Source: Clostridium sp. KNHs214
GTDB lineage: Bacteria > Bacillota > Clostridia > Clostridiales > Clostridiaceae
Length of the DNA: 64,000 nt
Direction of reading: 5' to 3'
NCBI RefSeq assembly: GCF_000744935.1
Contig: NZ_JQMW01000009.1
Coordinates: 806,001 to 870,000, forward strand
Below the pieces are notes generated by a model. It did not search any database, was not told where the DNA came from, and was given only the letters and a program-made list of their open reading frames with translations. This document shows, piece after piece, positions 1 to 8,550 of the stretch. Both the position numbers and the translations under genes were made by a program. Within the stretch, counting starts at the first letter, position 1, and each line of letters starts with the position of its first letter.

Positions 1-533
1 AAATCAGCTAGTCTAATGCACCAATCTTTAATTAAGTCCTCAGTAATATCTAAATCTTTATTTAACGTTTCCCCTATAATATAAGCAGCTTCTGTAATAT
101 TAGGAGTTATTATATCAGCTTTTTTTATAAGACTTATCATATTTTCAATTATTGATATATCCATTGTATTATATAGTTCTCCATTGTCACCCATAACTGG
201 ATCTATTACTACCAAGGTATGTTCTGTATTAAACAAATCTATAAAATTAGATATTATGTTTATTTGTCTAGTAGAGCCTAAAAAACCACTATATATACAG
301 TCAAAATCTATTTTAAGTTTATGCCAGTGGTTTATGTATTCTTCCATAGAATCTGTGAGATCTAAAAAGCTATAGTCCTCAAAACCGTTGGTTTGAGTAG
401 AAAGTATAGCTGTAGGTAATGGACAAACTTGTAATCCCATGGTGGACAGTATTGGTATTATAGCCGTCAATGAAGATCTTCCAAAGCCTGATAAATCATG
501 TATAGCTGCAACTCTTTTTACTGGTTTAATCAT
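1..533 (-). CDS. pdxY: Pyridoxamine/pyridoxal kinase, C-terminus cut by window edge
   Basis: Salvages vitamin B6 by ATP-dependent phosphorylation of pyridoxal/pyridoxamine in the cytoplasm. About 177 N-terminal codons are present, reading in from the left edge on the minus strand. They show the PfkB/ribokinase-superfamily pattern of PdxY/PdxK: an N-terminal beta strand with IHDLSGFGRSSLT (residues 11-23), the substrate segment LSTQTNGF (44-51), and DPVMGDNG at 111-118, where Mg-ATP is bound. A TPN.TEA element follows. The ATG at 533 is preceded by a GGAGG-type site at about 540-545. The C-terminal ATP-lid region lies outside the window. Thiamin-phosphate kinases of the same fold are the alternative, but the N-terminus fits pyridoxamine kinase better. 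Confidence 0.88.
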   Translation of the reverse strand, partial: MIKPVKRVAAIHDLSGFGRSSLTAIIPILSTMGLQVCPLPTAILSTQTNGFEDYSFLDLTDSMEEYINHWHKLKIDFDCIYSGFLGSTRQINIISNFIDLFNTEHTLVVIDPVMGDNGELYNTMDISIIENMISLIKKADIITPNITEAAYIIGETLNKDLDITEDLIKDWCIRLAD

Positions 534-812
534 ATAAAATTCCTCCTTATTTTACGCGAAGTTCTAATTAGAGTATCTTGTGCTCTAATGCTCATATAGG
601 GGTACATTTTTATTATTTCACAAAAATATATGCTTTTCAAATGTATGGATACAATTTTAAAATTACAATATACAATAAATAATATATCATGTGAGAAGGA
701 AAAATAATATCATTATTGAATAATTAATATATACAAAAAAGTAAGATAGACATTTTATAAATAAATTGAAAAGGCAGGTGAGAGTCTGAGAAGAATTATT
801 TCAGACGAAGAT

Positions 813-1181
813 ATGAGAAATACTTTTATTGTTTGGCTAATTTTTGCATTGCTTGTAACTATTTTTACAATTCAAAATGCTACAGTTATAACTGTAAAAT
901 TGTTTATGTGGCAATTTAATATTTCACTAGCGGTGATAATTTTATTATGTATAATTATAGGAGCTGTAGTAGGTACATTATTGGGATTGAAAAAAGAGAT
1001 GAATTTAAAAAAGGAAAATAAAAAATTAACAAATGAAGTTGTGAGCTTAGAAGAAAAAATTAAAGATATAAAATATAATAAGGAAGTTGCAACTTGTAGT
1101 GAAAAATTTGAAGATTCTAGCACAGATAAAGAAAGCAAGAGCAGCTGTAATGAGAAAAATAATATAAATAGTAGAAATTAA
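813..1181 (+). CDS. LapA-domain (DUF1049) small membrane protein
   Basis: A 122-residue inner-membrane protein with two hydrophobic helices (about residues 5-22 and 37-59) joined by a short loop containing QNATVITVKLF, the signature region of LapA/DUF1049 proteins. A charged coiled-coil tail follows (about 60-95), then a polar Ser/Lys/Asn-rich end. LapA-domain proteins assist envelope assembly in Gram-negatives; in clostridia the role is unknown. The ATG at 813 has only a weak, very close GAAG upstream, so an alternative start (for example ATT at 798) cannot be excluded. It is followed by a hairpin terminator shared with the convergent SASP gene. Confidence 0.8.
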   Translation: MRNTFIVWLIFALLVTIFTIQNATVITVKLFMWQFNISLAVIILLCIIIGAVVGTLLGLKKEMNLKKENKKLTNEVVSLEEKIKDIKYNKEVATCSEKFEDSSTDKESKSSCNEKNNINSRN

Positions 1182-1200
1182 AATATAAATAACATAAATT

Positions 1201-1232
1201 AAAAGGGACCATTAATAGTATGGTCCCCTTTA
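1201..1232. terminator. Bidirectional intrinsic terminator
   Basis: GGGACCAT pairs with ATGGTCCC across a 7-nt loop, with flanking A and T runs. It lies between the convergent LapA-like and SASP genes and can serve both. Confidence 0.75.
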
Positions 1233-1266
1233 GAAATTCAAAGTAATTATTTAGTTGTTTTATTAA

Positions 1267-1461
1267 TTATTTTATATTTCTTTCGTAAGATTCAACCATT
1301 CTTTTTACCATTTCGCCACCAACAGAACCGTTTTGTCTAGAAGTAAGGTCTCCGTTGTAATCGCTTAGAGGTACGTTTAATTCATTTGCTACCTCCATTT
1401 TAAATTTGTTTAAACCAGTTTTAGCTTCAGGAACTAAAGTTCTATTATTGTTTCTTGCCAT
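1267..1461 (-). CDS. Alpha/beta-type small acid-soluble spore protein
   Basis: A 64-residue protein that coats spore DNA and protects it from UV and heat, made in the forespore and degraded during germination. Conserved blocks are visible: KTGLNKFKMEVANELN (14-29), which contains the germination-protease region, and SRQNGSVGGEMVKRMVESYE (41-60), the DNA-binding signature of the family. The start at 1461 is chosen because an excellent GGAGG lies 8-12 bases upstream; the longer open frame to 1506 would add a non-conserved leader. A sigma-G promoter is expected for the family but was not assigned here. Confidence 0.95.
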   Translation of the reverse strand: MARNNNRTLVPEAKTGLNKFKMEVANELNVPLSDYNGDLTSRQNGSVGGEMVKRMVESYERNIK

Positions 1462-1673
1462 ATTTATTACCTCCTTTTTTTTAGGTTGTATATATATATT
1501 GTGCAAATTAAAGGTGAATATGTTAGTAACTCAATGGTTTTGGAGGTATATTATAGAATAAAATTAGAATTTTACTAAATAAACTTATAAAGGAAGTAAG
1601 TAATACTATACGAGTTTACAAATATGTATAAATTTAGTATAATAATATAAAAGAATATAAGGAAGTGTTATTT

Positions 1674-1892
1674 ATGAATAATAACAGAGATAAAATGGTA
1701 AGTGAAGAAACTACTCGCTCACATTCTAATATTGTTTCCATGACAGGCAATGTATTAAAACCATCTAAAGCTTCCAAAGAAAGAAATAAAATAGAATCCA
1801 ATAAGACAGTAAAAGAAAAAATAATTTCTGGTATAATTGCTTTAGTACTTATAGCTGGTTCTATTGGTGTATTTGTACTTATACTTAAATAA
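1674..1892 (+). CDS. Small C-tail-anchored membrane protein, unknown
   Basis: A 72-residue protein not recognised by family. Residues 1-48 are hydrophilic, rich in Asn, Lys, Ser and Thr. About residues 50-71 form one strongly hydrophobic helix (IISGIIALVLIAGSIGVFVL) ending in a single Lys, so it is likely tail-anchored in the membrane with its N-terminus in the cytoplasm. The ATG at 1674 sits 8-9 bases after AAGGAAG; a GTG at 1665 overlaps that site and is less likely. It is followed directly by a strong terminator, so it is monocistronic. Confidence 0.6.
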   Translation: MNNNRDKMVSEETTRSHSNIVSMTGNVLKPSKASKERNKIESNKTVKEKIISGIIALVLIAGSIGVFVLILK

Positions 1893-1918
1893 ATAGTATA
1901 ATTAATATGTATTTGTAT

Positions 1919-1946
1919 AAAGAGTCTTTTGACTCTTTATTTTTTA
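1919..1946 (+). terminator. Intrinsic terminator
   Basis: AAAGAGTC, a TTTT loop, GACTCTTT, then a T-rich run. It lies 27 bases after the small membrane-protein gene. Confidence 0.85.
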
Positions 1947-1982
1947 CTAAACTTATATATAGGTTTTTAGAAATAAATATAA

Positions 1983-2068
1983 ATGATTAAACCACAAAAA
2001 GGTACAATGCAGTGGAATTATGAAATTTCATAATTCAAGCAATATAATACTTTTTGTGGGATAATCAT
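1983..2068. repeat. Palindromic element family B, short copy
   Basis: An 86-bp imperfect palindrome bounded by ATGATTA and TAATCAT. The outer arms carry CCACAAAAAGGTA on the left and TACTTTTTGTGG on the right; the inner arm is GAATTATGAAATTTCATAATTC. A second, longer copy with the same ends lies at 53091-53263, so this is a dispersed repeat and not a gene terminator. It contains no reading frame. It resembles a MITE or REP-like element. Confidence 0.75.
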
Positions 2069-2230
2069 ATAAATATAATAAAATTAATTAGTATTAAGAG
2101 TATTTATTCTTCTAATAGCGAAGTTTCAGGTTTTTTCAAAATATAAATTATATGATATTCTAAGATATGCTGATTATAAGATTGAATATATATTGATATA
2201 GAATATATAATTTGTAAAGGATGGTTTGAT

Positions 2231-2941
2231 ATGATAGAAAGATTGCAAAAATATATGGCTAGGTGTGGAGTGGCTTCACGAAGGAAATGCGAGGAATTTA
2301 TAACTAATGGTGAAGTTAAAGTAAATGATAAAGTAATAACTGAATTAGGTTTTAAAGTAGATGGTTCTGTGGATAAGGTTACTTTTAAAAGAGAAATCTT
2401 AAAACCAGAGGAAGAAAAAGTATACATAATGTTAAATAAACCTGCAGGTTACATTACTTCAGTTAAGGATGAAAAAGGTAGAAAAACAGTTTTAGACTTA
2501 GTTAAAACTGAAGAAAGGATATATCCTATTGGGAGATTAGATTATGATACTTCAGGTTTAATATTGCTTACAAATGATGGCGATGTATATAACAAACTTG
2601 TACACCCAAGGGAAGAAATAGATAAACTGTATGAAGCTATTATAGATGGAATTCCAAATAAGATGGAAATAGATAAATTTTGTAATGGTGTAGATATTGG
2701 TGGATATGTAACATCAAAAGCAAAAATAATTGTACTAGATAAAAAATTAGGAAAATCAAAGGTTCATATTATTATACATGAGGGTAAGAATAGACAAGTT
2801 AGAAAAATGTGTGACGCTATAGGTCATCCAGTAATGACTCTTAAGAGAAAGGCTATAGGAAAATTAGAGCTTAGAAATTTATCTGAAGGTAAGTGGAGAC
2901 ATTTAAATGAAGAAGAGATTAATTATATAAAAAAATTATAG
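2231..2941 (+). CDS. rluB: RluB/RsuA-family rRNA pseudouridine synthase
   Basis: Isomerises a uridine in ribosomal RNA to pseudouridine in the cytoplasm. The 236-residue protein has an N-terminal S4 RNA-binding domain (about 1-60, with RLQKYMARCGVASRRKCEE) and the catalytic domain with GRLDYDTSGLILLTNDG (about 98-114), in which the Asp of RLD is the nucleophile. The C-terminal EGKNRQVRKM box is also family-typical. Length is normal. The TTTGAT leader has only a GGATGG-like site. The specific target (23S or 16S) cannot be decided from sequence; RluB is the usual assignment in Firmicutes. Confidence 0.9.
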   Translation: MIERLQKYMARCGVASRRKCEEFITNGEVKVNDKVITELGFKVDGSVDKVTFKREILKPEEEKVYIMLNKPAGYITSVKDEKGRKTVLDLVKTEERIYPIGRLDYDTSGLILLTNDGDVYNKLVHPREEIDKLYEAIIDGIPNKMEIDKFCNGVDIGGYVTSKAKIIVLDKKLGKSKVHIIIHEGKNRQVRKMCDAIGHPVMTLKRKAIGKLELRNLSEGKWRHLNEEEINYIKKL

Positions 2942-3013
2942 AAAAAAATTAAATTTATTTAATGAGAATACAAAATTATAAAATAAGAACAAGGCAAAAT
3001 AAGGAGAATATAA

Positions 3014-3556
3014 ATGTTTAAGTATGGTAATAATATAAGTCAATTAGCACAAGATATAATAAAAAACTATTGTAGTAATTTTAATGTAGCTGTAGATGCT
3101 ACATTAGGTAATGGGCATGATACGGATTTTTTAAGTTCTATTTTTCATAAAGTATATTCCTTTGACATTCAGGATTGTGTTGTAGAAAATTATAAAAACA
3201 GAGGACTAAATAATGTAATGACTATAAAAAGTTCTCATGAATACATACATAAGTACGTGAAGGAAAATGTGGATTGTGTAATGTATAATTTAGGTTATTT
3301 ACCTGGAGGAGATAAGAGTATAACTACCAAAGCAAGCAGTACATTGGATAGCATAATCTCTTCATTAAAACTTTTAAATTGCGGAGGCATAATAACTCTA
3401 TGTATATATTGGGGACATCAAGAAGGTAAAGAAGAAAAAGAATCTATTTTAAATTTTGTAGAAAAGCTTTCAAAAAAAGAATTTAGTGTGATAATGCATA
3501 GTTACCTAAACAGGAGTAATGATCCTCCAATACTTTTAGTTATAGAAAAGAAATGA
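3014..3556 (+). CDS. YtqB-type SAM-dependent rRNA methylase family protein
   Basis: A 180-residue Rossmann-fold methyltransferase of the Firmicute YtqB/MraW-like family (Pfam family of putative rRNA methylases). The SAM-binding loop is VDATLGNGHDTDFL (about 28-41). The family signature NLGYLPGGDKSITT is at about 97-110, in the position of the NPPY motif. Start ATG at 3014 follows AAGGAG. Structural work on YtqB-type proteins suggests SAM binding; the substrate is not established. It forms a likely pair with the upstream pseudouridine synthase gene (72-base gap). Confidence 0.8.
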   Translation: MFKYGNNISQLAQDIIKNYCSNFNVAVDATLGNGHDTDFLSSIFHKVYSFDIQDCVVENYKNRGLNNVMTIKSSHEYIHKYVKENVDCVMYNLGYLPGGDKSITTKASSTLDSIISSLKLLNCGGIITLCIYWGHQEGKEEKESILNFVEKLSKKEFSVIMHSYLNRSNDPPILLVIEKK

Positions 3557-3565
3557 TTTAGCTTT

Positions 3566-3724
3566 AGGCACATGAAAAGAAATAACAAGTCAAAGATACT
3601 GGTATATTTTGTGTCAGACAAGGAAGCAGGTTACGCCTTTAGTAGGACTATCAGCGGGTTCTGCTGACGCAGTATGGCGCAAAATAGACTAGCATACGGA
3701 CTTGTTATTTATTTGAATGTGCCT
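3566..3724. repeat. Palindromic element family A, long copy
   Basis: A 159-bp element with 26-bp terminal inverted repeats: it begins AGGCACATG and ends AATGTGCCT, with AAATAACAAGTC on the left mirrored by GACTTGTTATTT on the right. The interior has a second nested arm (ATTTTGTG with CGCAAAAT) and small G/C-rich hairpins such as CAGC...GCTG, giving a branched fold if transcribed. A shorter copy lies at 28939-28994. The interior is more GC-rich than its surroundings, suggesting a structured RNA or acquired element. Confidence 0.75.
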
Positions 3725-3933
3725 TAATATACATATGAATAATAAAAATTAAAAACTTGAAATTATATATGTAAAGAAGTTTTTAAAAAATAATTTTATG
3801 TAAGAAATAGTAAATACCTTAAATAAAGTTATAAGATAATTCAACTTACTAGTTTATTCAGTAATTAAAATTATAAAAATATAATAAATATTTACAAAGA
3901 AAATTAACAAAAAAATGAAAGAAATATTGAAAG
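3725..3933. other. Intergenic stretch, nothing recognised
   Basis: Very AT-rich sequence between palindromic element A and the RpiR-type regulator leader. No open frame with a ribosome-binding site, no RNA gene and no repeat was seen. It presumably holds the regulator promoter. Confidence 0.5.
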
Positions 3934-3993
3934 TTTCTTCAATAGATGATAAAATGAATCATATAATTCATTTCAATGATGGTATTGAAGAAA
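3934..3993 (+). promoter_or_regulatory. Dyad overlapping the ribosome-binding site of the RpiR gene
   Basis: TTTCTTCAATA (3934-3944) is the exact reverse complement of TATTGAAGAAA (3983-3993), with a second smaller dyad (ATGAAT...ATTCAT) between them. The right arm runs into the AAAGGA ribosome-binding site of the gene starting at 4007. It could be an operator for autoregulation or a leader hairpin that hides the ribosome-binding site. Confidence 0.45.
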
Positions 3994-4006
3994 GGATTGA
4001 ATAACT

Positions 4007-4885
4007 ATGGAAGATAGTAGACAAGATTTAATGAGAACCATTCAAATAAAATTTCCACGACTAAGCAAAGGACAAAAATTAATTGCAGAATATATATTAA
4101 AACATTATGATAAGGCAGCTTTTATGACAGCGGCGAAATTGGGAATTAGTGTAGGTGTAAGTGAATCTACTGTAGTAAGATTTGCTAATGAACTGGGATT
4201 TTCAGGATATCCCAAACTTCAAAAGGCTCTTCAAGAACTTATAAAAAATAAATTAACCACAGTTCAAAGAATAGAACTTTCTAATGATTTAATCACAGAA
4301 CATAATGCATTGAAAGGTGTATTAAAATCGGATATAGAAAACATTAGATCCACTTTAGAAAAGATTAACCATAAGACTTTTGAAGACGTGGTAGATCTCC
4401 TTTTTAACTCTAAAAAAATATATATTATAGGGCTTAGAAGTTCTACAGCTTTAGCAGAATTTTTAGGATTCTATTTAAACTTAATATTGGACAACGTTAA
4501 AGTTGTAGGATATGGTATGAGTGATATATTTGAACAAATGTTAGGTTTAACAGAAGATGATTTGGTAATAGGTATAGGGTTCCCAAGATATGCTACTAGA
4601 ACTATAGAAGCTTTAAATTTTGCTCAAAGCAGAAGTGCAAAAGTAGTTGCTATTACTGATAGCTTATTATCACCTTTAGCTGCTAGCTCAGATTATTCAC
4701 TAATAGCTCAAAGTAATATGGCTTCTTTTGTTGACTCTTTAGTAGCACCTTTAAGTGTCATTAATGCTCTTATAATTGCAGCTGGATTAAGGGAAAAAGA
4801 AAAAATTTCATCTACATTTACAGATTTAGAAAGCATATGGCAAGAATATCAAGTATATTCATATAAGAGTAAGGAAGAAGAATAA
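4007..4885 (+). CDS. MurR/RpiR-family transcriptional regulator
   Basis: A 292-residue DNA-binding regulator that senses phosphosugars. The N-terminal RpiR-type helix-turn-helix is at about 8-80 (SKGQKLIAEYILKHYDKAAFMTAAKLG, VSESTVVRFANELGFSGYPKLQ). The C-terminal SIS domain (about 125-255) has KIYIIGLRSSTALAEFLG and VIGIGFPRYATRTIEAL, the sugar-phosphate-binding fold. Length is normal. No sugar-catabolic genes lie beside it; the next gene is gluD with its own leader, so the target may be itself or a distant operon. The ligand cannot be inferred. Confidence 0.85.
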   Translation: MEDSRQDLMRTIQIKFPRLSKGQKLIAEYILKHYDKAAFMTAAKLGISVGVSESTVVRFANELGFSGYPKLQKALQELIKNKLTTVQRIELSNDLITEHNALKGVLKSDIENIRSTLEKINHKTFEDVVDLLFNSKKIYIIGLRSSTALAEFLGFYLNLILDNVKVVGYGMSDIFEQMLGLTEDDLVIGIGFPRYATRTIEALNFAQSRSAKVVAITDSLLSPLAASSDYSLIAQSNMASFVDSLVAPLSVINALIIAAGLREKEKISSTFTDLESIWQEYQVYSYKSKEEE

Positions 4886-4896
4886 TACATTTTTAT

Positions 4897-4936
4897 AAGC
4901 GGTATAAAAGTAATTAATTTTACATTTATACCGCTT
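4897..4936 (+). terminator. Hairpin terminator after the RpiR gene
   Basis: AAGCGGTATAAA pairs with TTTATACCGCTT over a 16-nt loop. The following tract is only moderately T-rich, so termination may be partial. Confidence 0.6.
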
Positions 4937-5106
4937 AGATTTATGTAGTGCAAATTTTAAAAATAAAAATAAAATTTTTTAAATTTTTAAAAAAAAAGAA
5001 GGATTAATATGAAAGATATCGAATATAGTAATATGTGAGAAAGATGAAATGCAACAATTAAGTACAATGAAATATAACATGCAAATTTTATTAGGGGGTA
5101 ATAATT

Positions 5107-6372
5107 ATGGCAAAAGAGACTTTAAATCCATTAGTAAATGCTCAAAAGCAAGTTAAAGATGCTTGTGAAAAATTAGGTATGGAGGATTCAGTTTACGAAT
5201 TACTAAAAGAACCTTTAAGAGTTATTGAAGTATCTATACCAGTAAAAATGGACGATGGTTCTGTAAAGGTATTCAAAGGCTTCAGAGCTCAACATAACGA
5301 TGCTGTAGGCCCAACAAAGGGTGGAGTAAGATTCCATCCAAATGTAAGTATTGATGAAGTAAAAGCATTATCAATATGGATGACTTTCAAATGTTCTGTA
5401 ACTGGAATCCCATATGGTGGAGGAAAAGGTGGAATAATAGTTGATCCTAGAGAATTATCTGAAGGAGAACTTGAAAGACTATGTAGAGGATATGTTGATG
5501 GTATATATAAATTAATTGGTGAGAAAGTTGATGTTCCAGCACCAGACGTTAATACAAATGGAAAAATTATGTCTTGGTTTGTTGACGAATACAATAAATT
5601 AGTTGGTCACAGTGCAATGGGAACATTCACAGGAAAACCAGTTGAATTTGGTGGCTCAAAAGGAAGAAATGAAGCAACAGGTTTTGGTGTTGCAGTAACT
5701 GCAAGAGAAGCTGCTAAGAAAATGGGAATAAACATGAATGGTGCTAACATAGCTGTTCAAGGTTTTGGTAACGTTGGAAGATTTACAGTTAAGAATTGTA
5801 TTAAACTAGGTGCTAAAGTTGTTGCAGTTGCAGAATGGTGCAAAGAAGCAGGTACTTATGTTGTATACAATGAAAATGGATTAAACTTCGAAGAAATGAA
5901 TGAATACATGAACAAAAATCATAATCTATTAAATTTACCAGGTGCAAAACAAATATCAATGGAAGAATTCTGGGGATTGAATGTTGATATATTAATACCA
6001 GCAGCACTTGAAAATGCTATAACTGCTGATGTTGCAAAATTAATCAAAACTAAATTAATATGTGAAGCTGCTAATGGACCAACAACTCCAGAAGCTGATA
6101 AGATTATAAATGAAAAAGGAATAACTCTTACTCCAGATATATTAACAAATGCAGGTGGAGTTACTGTTTCTTATTTTGAATGGGTACAAAACTTGTATGG
6201 ATATTATTGGGGAGAAAAGGAAGTAGAAGAAAAAGAAGAAATAGCTATGGTAAATGCATTTAATTCTATTTGGGCAATAAAAGAAGAATACTCAGTTCCA
6301 ATGAGAAAAGCAGCTTACATGCACTCAATTAAGAAAGTTGCTACTGCTATGAAACTAAGAGGATGGTACTAA
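5107..6372 (+). CDS. gluD: NAD-specific glutamate dehydrogenase
   Basis: Catalyses reversible oxidative deamination of glutamate to 2-oxoglutarate and ammonia, central to amino-acid fermentation in clostridia. The 421-residue hexameric-type enzyme shows the substrate motif PYGGGKGGIIVDP (about 102-114) with the catalytic lysine, PAPDVNTNG (about 144-152) with the conserved Asp, and the nucleotide-binding GFGNVG (about 220-225). An Asp/Glu-rather-than-basic context after the fold favours NAD. The start has a GGGGGTAATAATT leader. It is monocistronic, with a strong terminator 23 bases after the stop. Codon use (many GGA, GCT, AGA) fits high expression. Confidence 0.95.
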   Translation: MAKETLNPLVNAQKQVKDACEKLGMEDSVYELLKEPLRVIEVSIPVKMDDGSVKVFKGFRAQHNDAVGPTKGGVRFHPNVSIDEVKALSIWMTFKCSVTGIPYGGGKGGIIVDPRELSEGELERLCRGYVDGIYKLIGEKVDVPAPDVNTNGKIMSWFVDEYNKLVGHSAMGTFTGKPVEFGGSKGRNEATGFGVAVTAREAAKKMGINMNGANIAVQGFGNVGRFTVKNCIKLGAKVVAVAEWCKEAGTYVVYNENGLNFEEMNEYMNKNHNLLNLPGAKQISMEEFWGLNVDILIPAALENAITADVAKLIKTKLICEAANGPTTPEADKIINEKGITLTPDILTNAGGVTVSYFEWVQNLYGYYWGEKEVEEKEEIAMVNAFNSIWAIKEEYSVPMRKAAYMHSIKKVATAMKLRGWY

Positions 6373-6394
6373 TCCTTATACAAAATGCTGATAT

Positions 6395-6426
6395 AAAAGA
6401 GGGTTAATTTTTAACCCTCTTTTATA
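6395..6426 (+). terminator. Intrinsic terminator of gluD
   Basis: AAAAGAGGGTTAA, a short T loop, TTAACCCTCTTTT: a 13-bp perfect stem with a T tail. Confidence 0.92.
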
Positions 6427-6602
6427 ATGCAAAAAACTTTTTAATGTGTTCAGTAAAACTGAAAAAACAAATTATTGCTGGTATACACTATACAAGATAT
6501 ATAATAAATAAAAAAACCTTTGAACATATTAAGTTAATTCTATTGAATAATTATTGTTATTATATTAAATTATAATAGTAAGTATAATAAGGCGGTGATA
6601 TA

Positions 6603-7826
6603 TTGGCAAAGGTTATTGTAGTAGGTGGTGGGCCAGGAGGAATGATGGCAGCGGTGGCTGCTTCTAAAAATAAAAATCAAGTTATATTGTTAGAAAAAAA
6701 TGAAAAGTTGGGAAAAAAGCTTTTTATAACTGGTAAAGGAAGGTGTAATGTAACAAGTTATAAGGATATAAGTGAGTTTTTTCAATATATTCCTACTAAC
6801 GCTAACTTTCTGTACAGTGCACTATACACTTTTACGAACATAAATACCATGAATTTTTTAGAAGAAAATGGAGTTAAACTTAAAGTTGAACGGGGAGACA
6901 GAGTTTTTCCTGTATCAGATAAATCTTCCGATATAATAAGGGTGTTTGAAAATACATTAACTAAAGGTAATGTAAAATTAAGATTAAATTGTGATGTTAG
7001 AAAATTTGTAACAGAAGGTAATGAGATAAAAGGAGTTAAGTTGTCTTCTGGAGAGGTCATCTATGGAGATAAATTTATACTTTGCACAGGAGGGTGTTCT
7101 TATCCTCAAACAGGTTCAGATGGTTTTGGCTATGAACTTGCGAAGTCTTTAGGGCATAGCATTGTAAAACCTAAGGGAGCTTTGGTTCCTATAGAAGTTA
7201 AAGAAAGCTGGGTAAAAGAATTGCAGGGACTTTCCTTAAAAAATGTTCAAGTTGAAATTTATAGCGAAGATAATAAGAAATCATTGTATAAAAATTTCGG
7301 CGAAATGCTCTTTACTCATTTTGGATTATCTGGTCCTATAATTTTAACCGGCAGCGGTATAGTAAACAAAAAAAACAATCTAAAAATAAGGATAAACTTA
7401 AAACCAGCCCTTACACAAGAACAGTTAGACAAGAGAATTCAAAATGATTTTAAAAAGTATTGCAATAAGGATTTTAAAAATTCTTTAGATGATTTATTGC
7501 CTAAAAAACTTATAGATGTAATTGTTACTTTAAGTGGTATAGAACCACTTAAAAAAGTGAATTTGATAACTAGGGAAGAAAGAAAAGAACTGGTGCATTT
7601 ACTTCAAAATCTAACCTTTAATATTAAGGGTACAAGGCCTATTGCAGAGGCAATTATAACTTCTGGGGGGGTAGATGTAAAAGAAGTAGATCCTTCTACT
7701 ATGGGGTCTAAAAAAGCTTCTAATTTATATTTCGCTGGAGAGATACTAGATATAGATGCAGAAACCGGTGGCTTTAATATACAAATTGCTTTGTCTACTG
7801 GGTATTTGGCAGGCATGGATTTTTAA
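6603..7826 (+). CDS. HI0933/YhiN-family FAD-dependent flavoprotein
   Basis: A 407-residue NAD(P)/FAD-dependent oxidoreductase of the HI0933 (BaiN/YhiN) family, physiological substrate unknown. It has the dinucleotide-binding GGGPGGMMAA (about 6-15), the family box GKGRCNVT (about 44-51), GGCSYPQTGSDG (about 161-172) and the C-terminal FAD-contact segment GEILDIDAETGGFNIQIA. The start is TTG at 6603, supported by AAGGCGGTGAT 5-6 bases before it. It leads an apparent operon with cmk (40-base gap) and ispH. Members near cmk-ispH are common in clostridia. Confidence 0.88.
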   Translation: MAKVIVVGGGPGGMMAAVAASKNKNQVILLEKNEKLGKKLFITGKGRCNVTSYKDISEFFQYIPTNANFLYSALYTFTNINTMNFLEENGVKLKVERGDRVFPVSDKSSDIIRVFENTLTKGNVKLRLNCDVRKFVTEGNEIKGVKLSSGEVIYGDKFILCTGGCSYPQTGSDGFGYELAKSLGHSIVKPKGALVPIEVKESWVKELQGLSLKNVQVEIYSEDNKKSLYKNFGEMLFTHFGLSGPIILTGSGIVNKKNNLKIRINLKPALTQEQLDKRIQNDFKKYCNKDFKNSLDDLLPKKLIDVIVTLSGIEPLKKVNLITREERKELVHLLQNLTFNIKGTRPIAEAIITSGGVDVKEVDPSTMGSKKASNLYFAGEILDIDAETGGFNIQIALSTGYLAGMDF

Positions 7827-7866
7827 ATTACATAGATTATATAGTTAAAAGAAAGGCGGGCATAAA

Positions 7867-8523
7867 TTGAATATATCAATAGCAATAGATGGTCCTGCAG
7901 GAGCAGGTAAAAGTACCATAGCAAAATTGGTGGGAGATAGATATTCTTTAATGTATATAAACACTGGTGCCATGTATAGAGCAGTTACATTAAAGGCAAT
8001 GGAGAAAAATATAAAACCTGAGAATACACAAGGATTAGTAGAACTTATGAATAATTTAGAGATGCATTTTCAAGGAGAAAAACTTATAGTAAATGGGCAG
8101 GATGTAACAGATGATATATACATGCCTTTAATAAGCAAAAATGTATCTTATTACTCTTCTATAAAGGAAGTTAGAGAAAAACTTGTGGAGCTTCAAAGAA
8201 AGATTTCTAAAAAATATAGTGTAATAATGGATGGCAGGGATATAGGAACTGTAGTTTTAAAAGATGCAAAATTAAAGATTTTCTTAACTGCCAGTGCGGA
8301 AACTAGGGCTAACAGAAGGTATAAGGAGTTAATGGAAAAAGGTGTTGAAGTGAACTATGAAGAAATTCTACAAGATATTAAAAGAAGAGATCATATAGAT
8401 TCAACTAGAGAAATAAGTCCATTAACTAAGGCAGAAGATGCTATAGAAATAGATTCTTCTAACTTAGATATAAATGGTGTAGTAGATAAAATATCTTGCT
8501 ATATAGATAAGATTAAGCAGTAG
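7867..8523 (+). CDS. cmk: Cytidylate kinase
   Basis: Phosphorylates CMP and dCMP with ATP for nucleotide recycling. The 218-residue protein shows the P-loop DGPAGAGKST (about 8-17), the NMP-binding NTGAMYRA (about 35-42), and DGRDIGTVV (about 119-127), all characteristic of bacterial Cmk. The start is TTG at 7867, preceded by AAAGGCGGG. Second gene of the flavoprotein-cmk-ispH cluster; only 27 bases separate it from ispH. Confidence 0.95.
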   Translation: MNISIAIDGPAGAGKSTIAKLVGDRYSLMYINTGAMYRAVTLKAMEKNIKPENTQGLVELMNNLEMHFQGEKLIVNGQDVTDDIYMPLISKNVSYYSSIKEVREKLVELQRKISKKYSVIMDGRDIGTVVLKDAKLKIFLTASAETRANRRYKELMEKGVEVNYEEILQDIKRRDHIDSTREISPLTKAEDAIEIDSSNLDINGVVDKISCYIDKIKQ

Positions 8524-8550
8524 AATTAAGTATATAAATGGAGGTTAATT

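Noticed and set aside
5289-5594. Long antisense frames inside gluD and other real genes
   Set aside because: They are mirror frames of well-supported genes, with no ribosome-binding site and no protein-family features.
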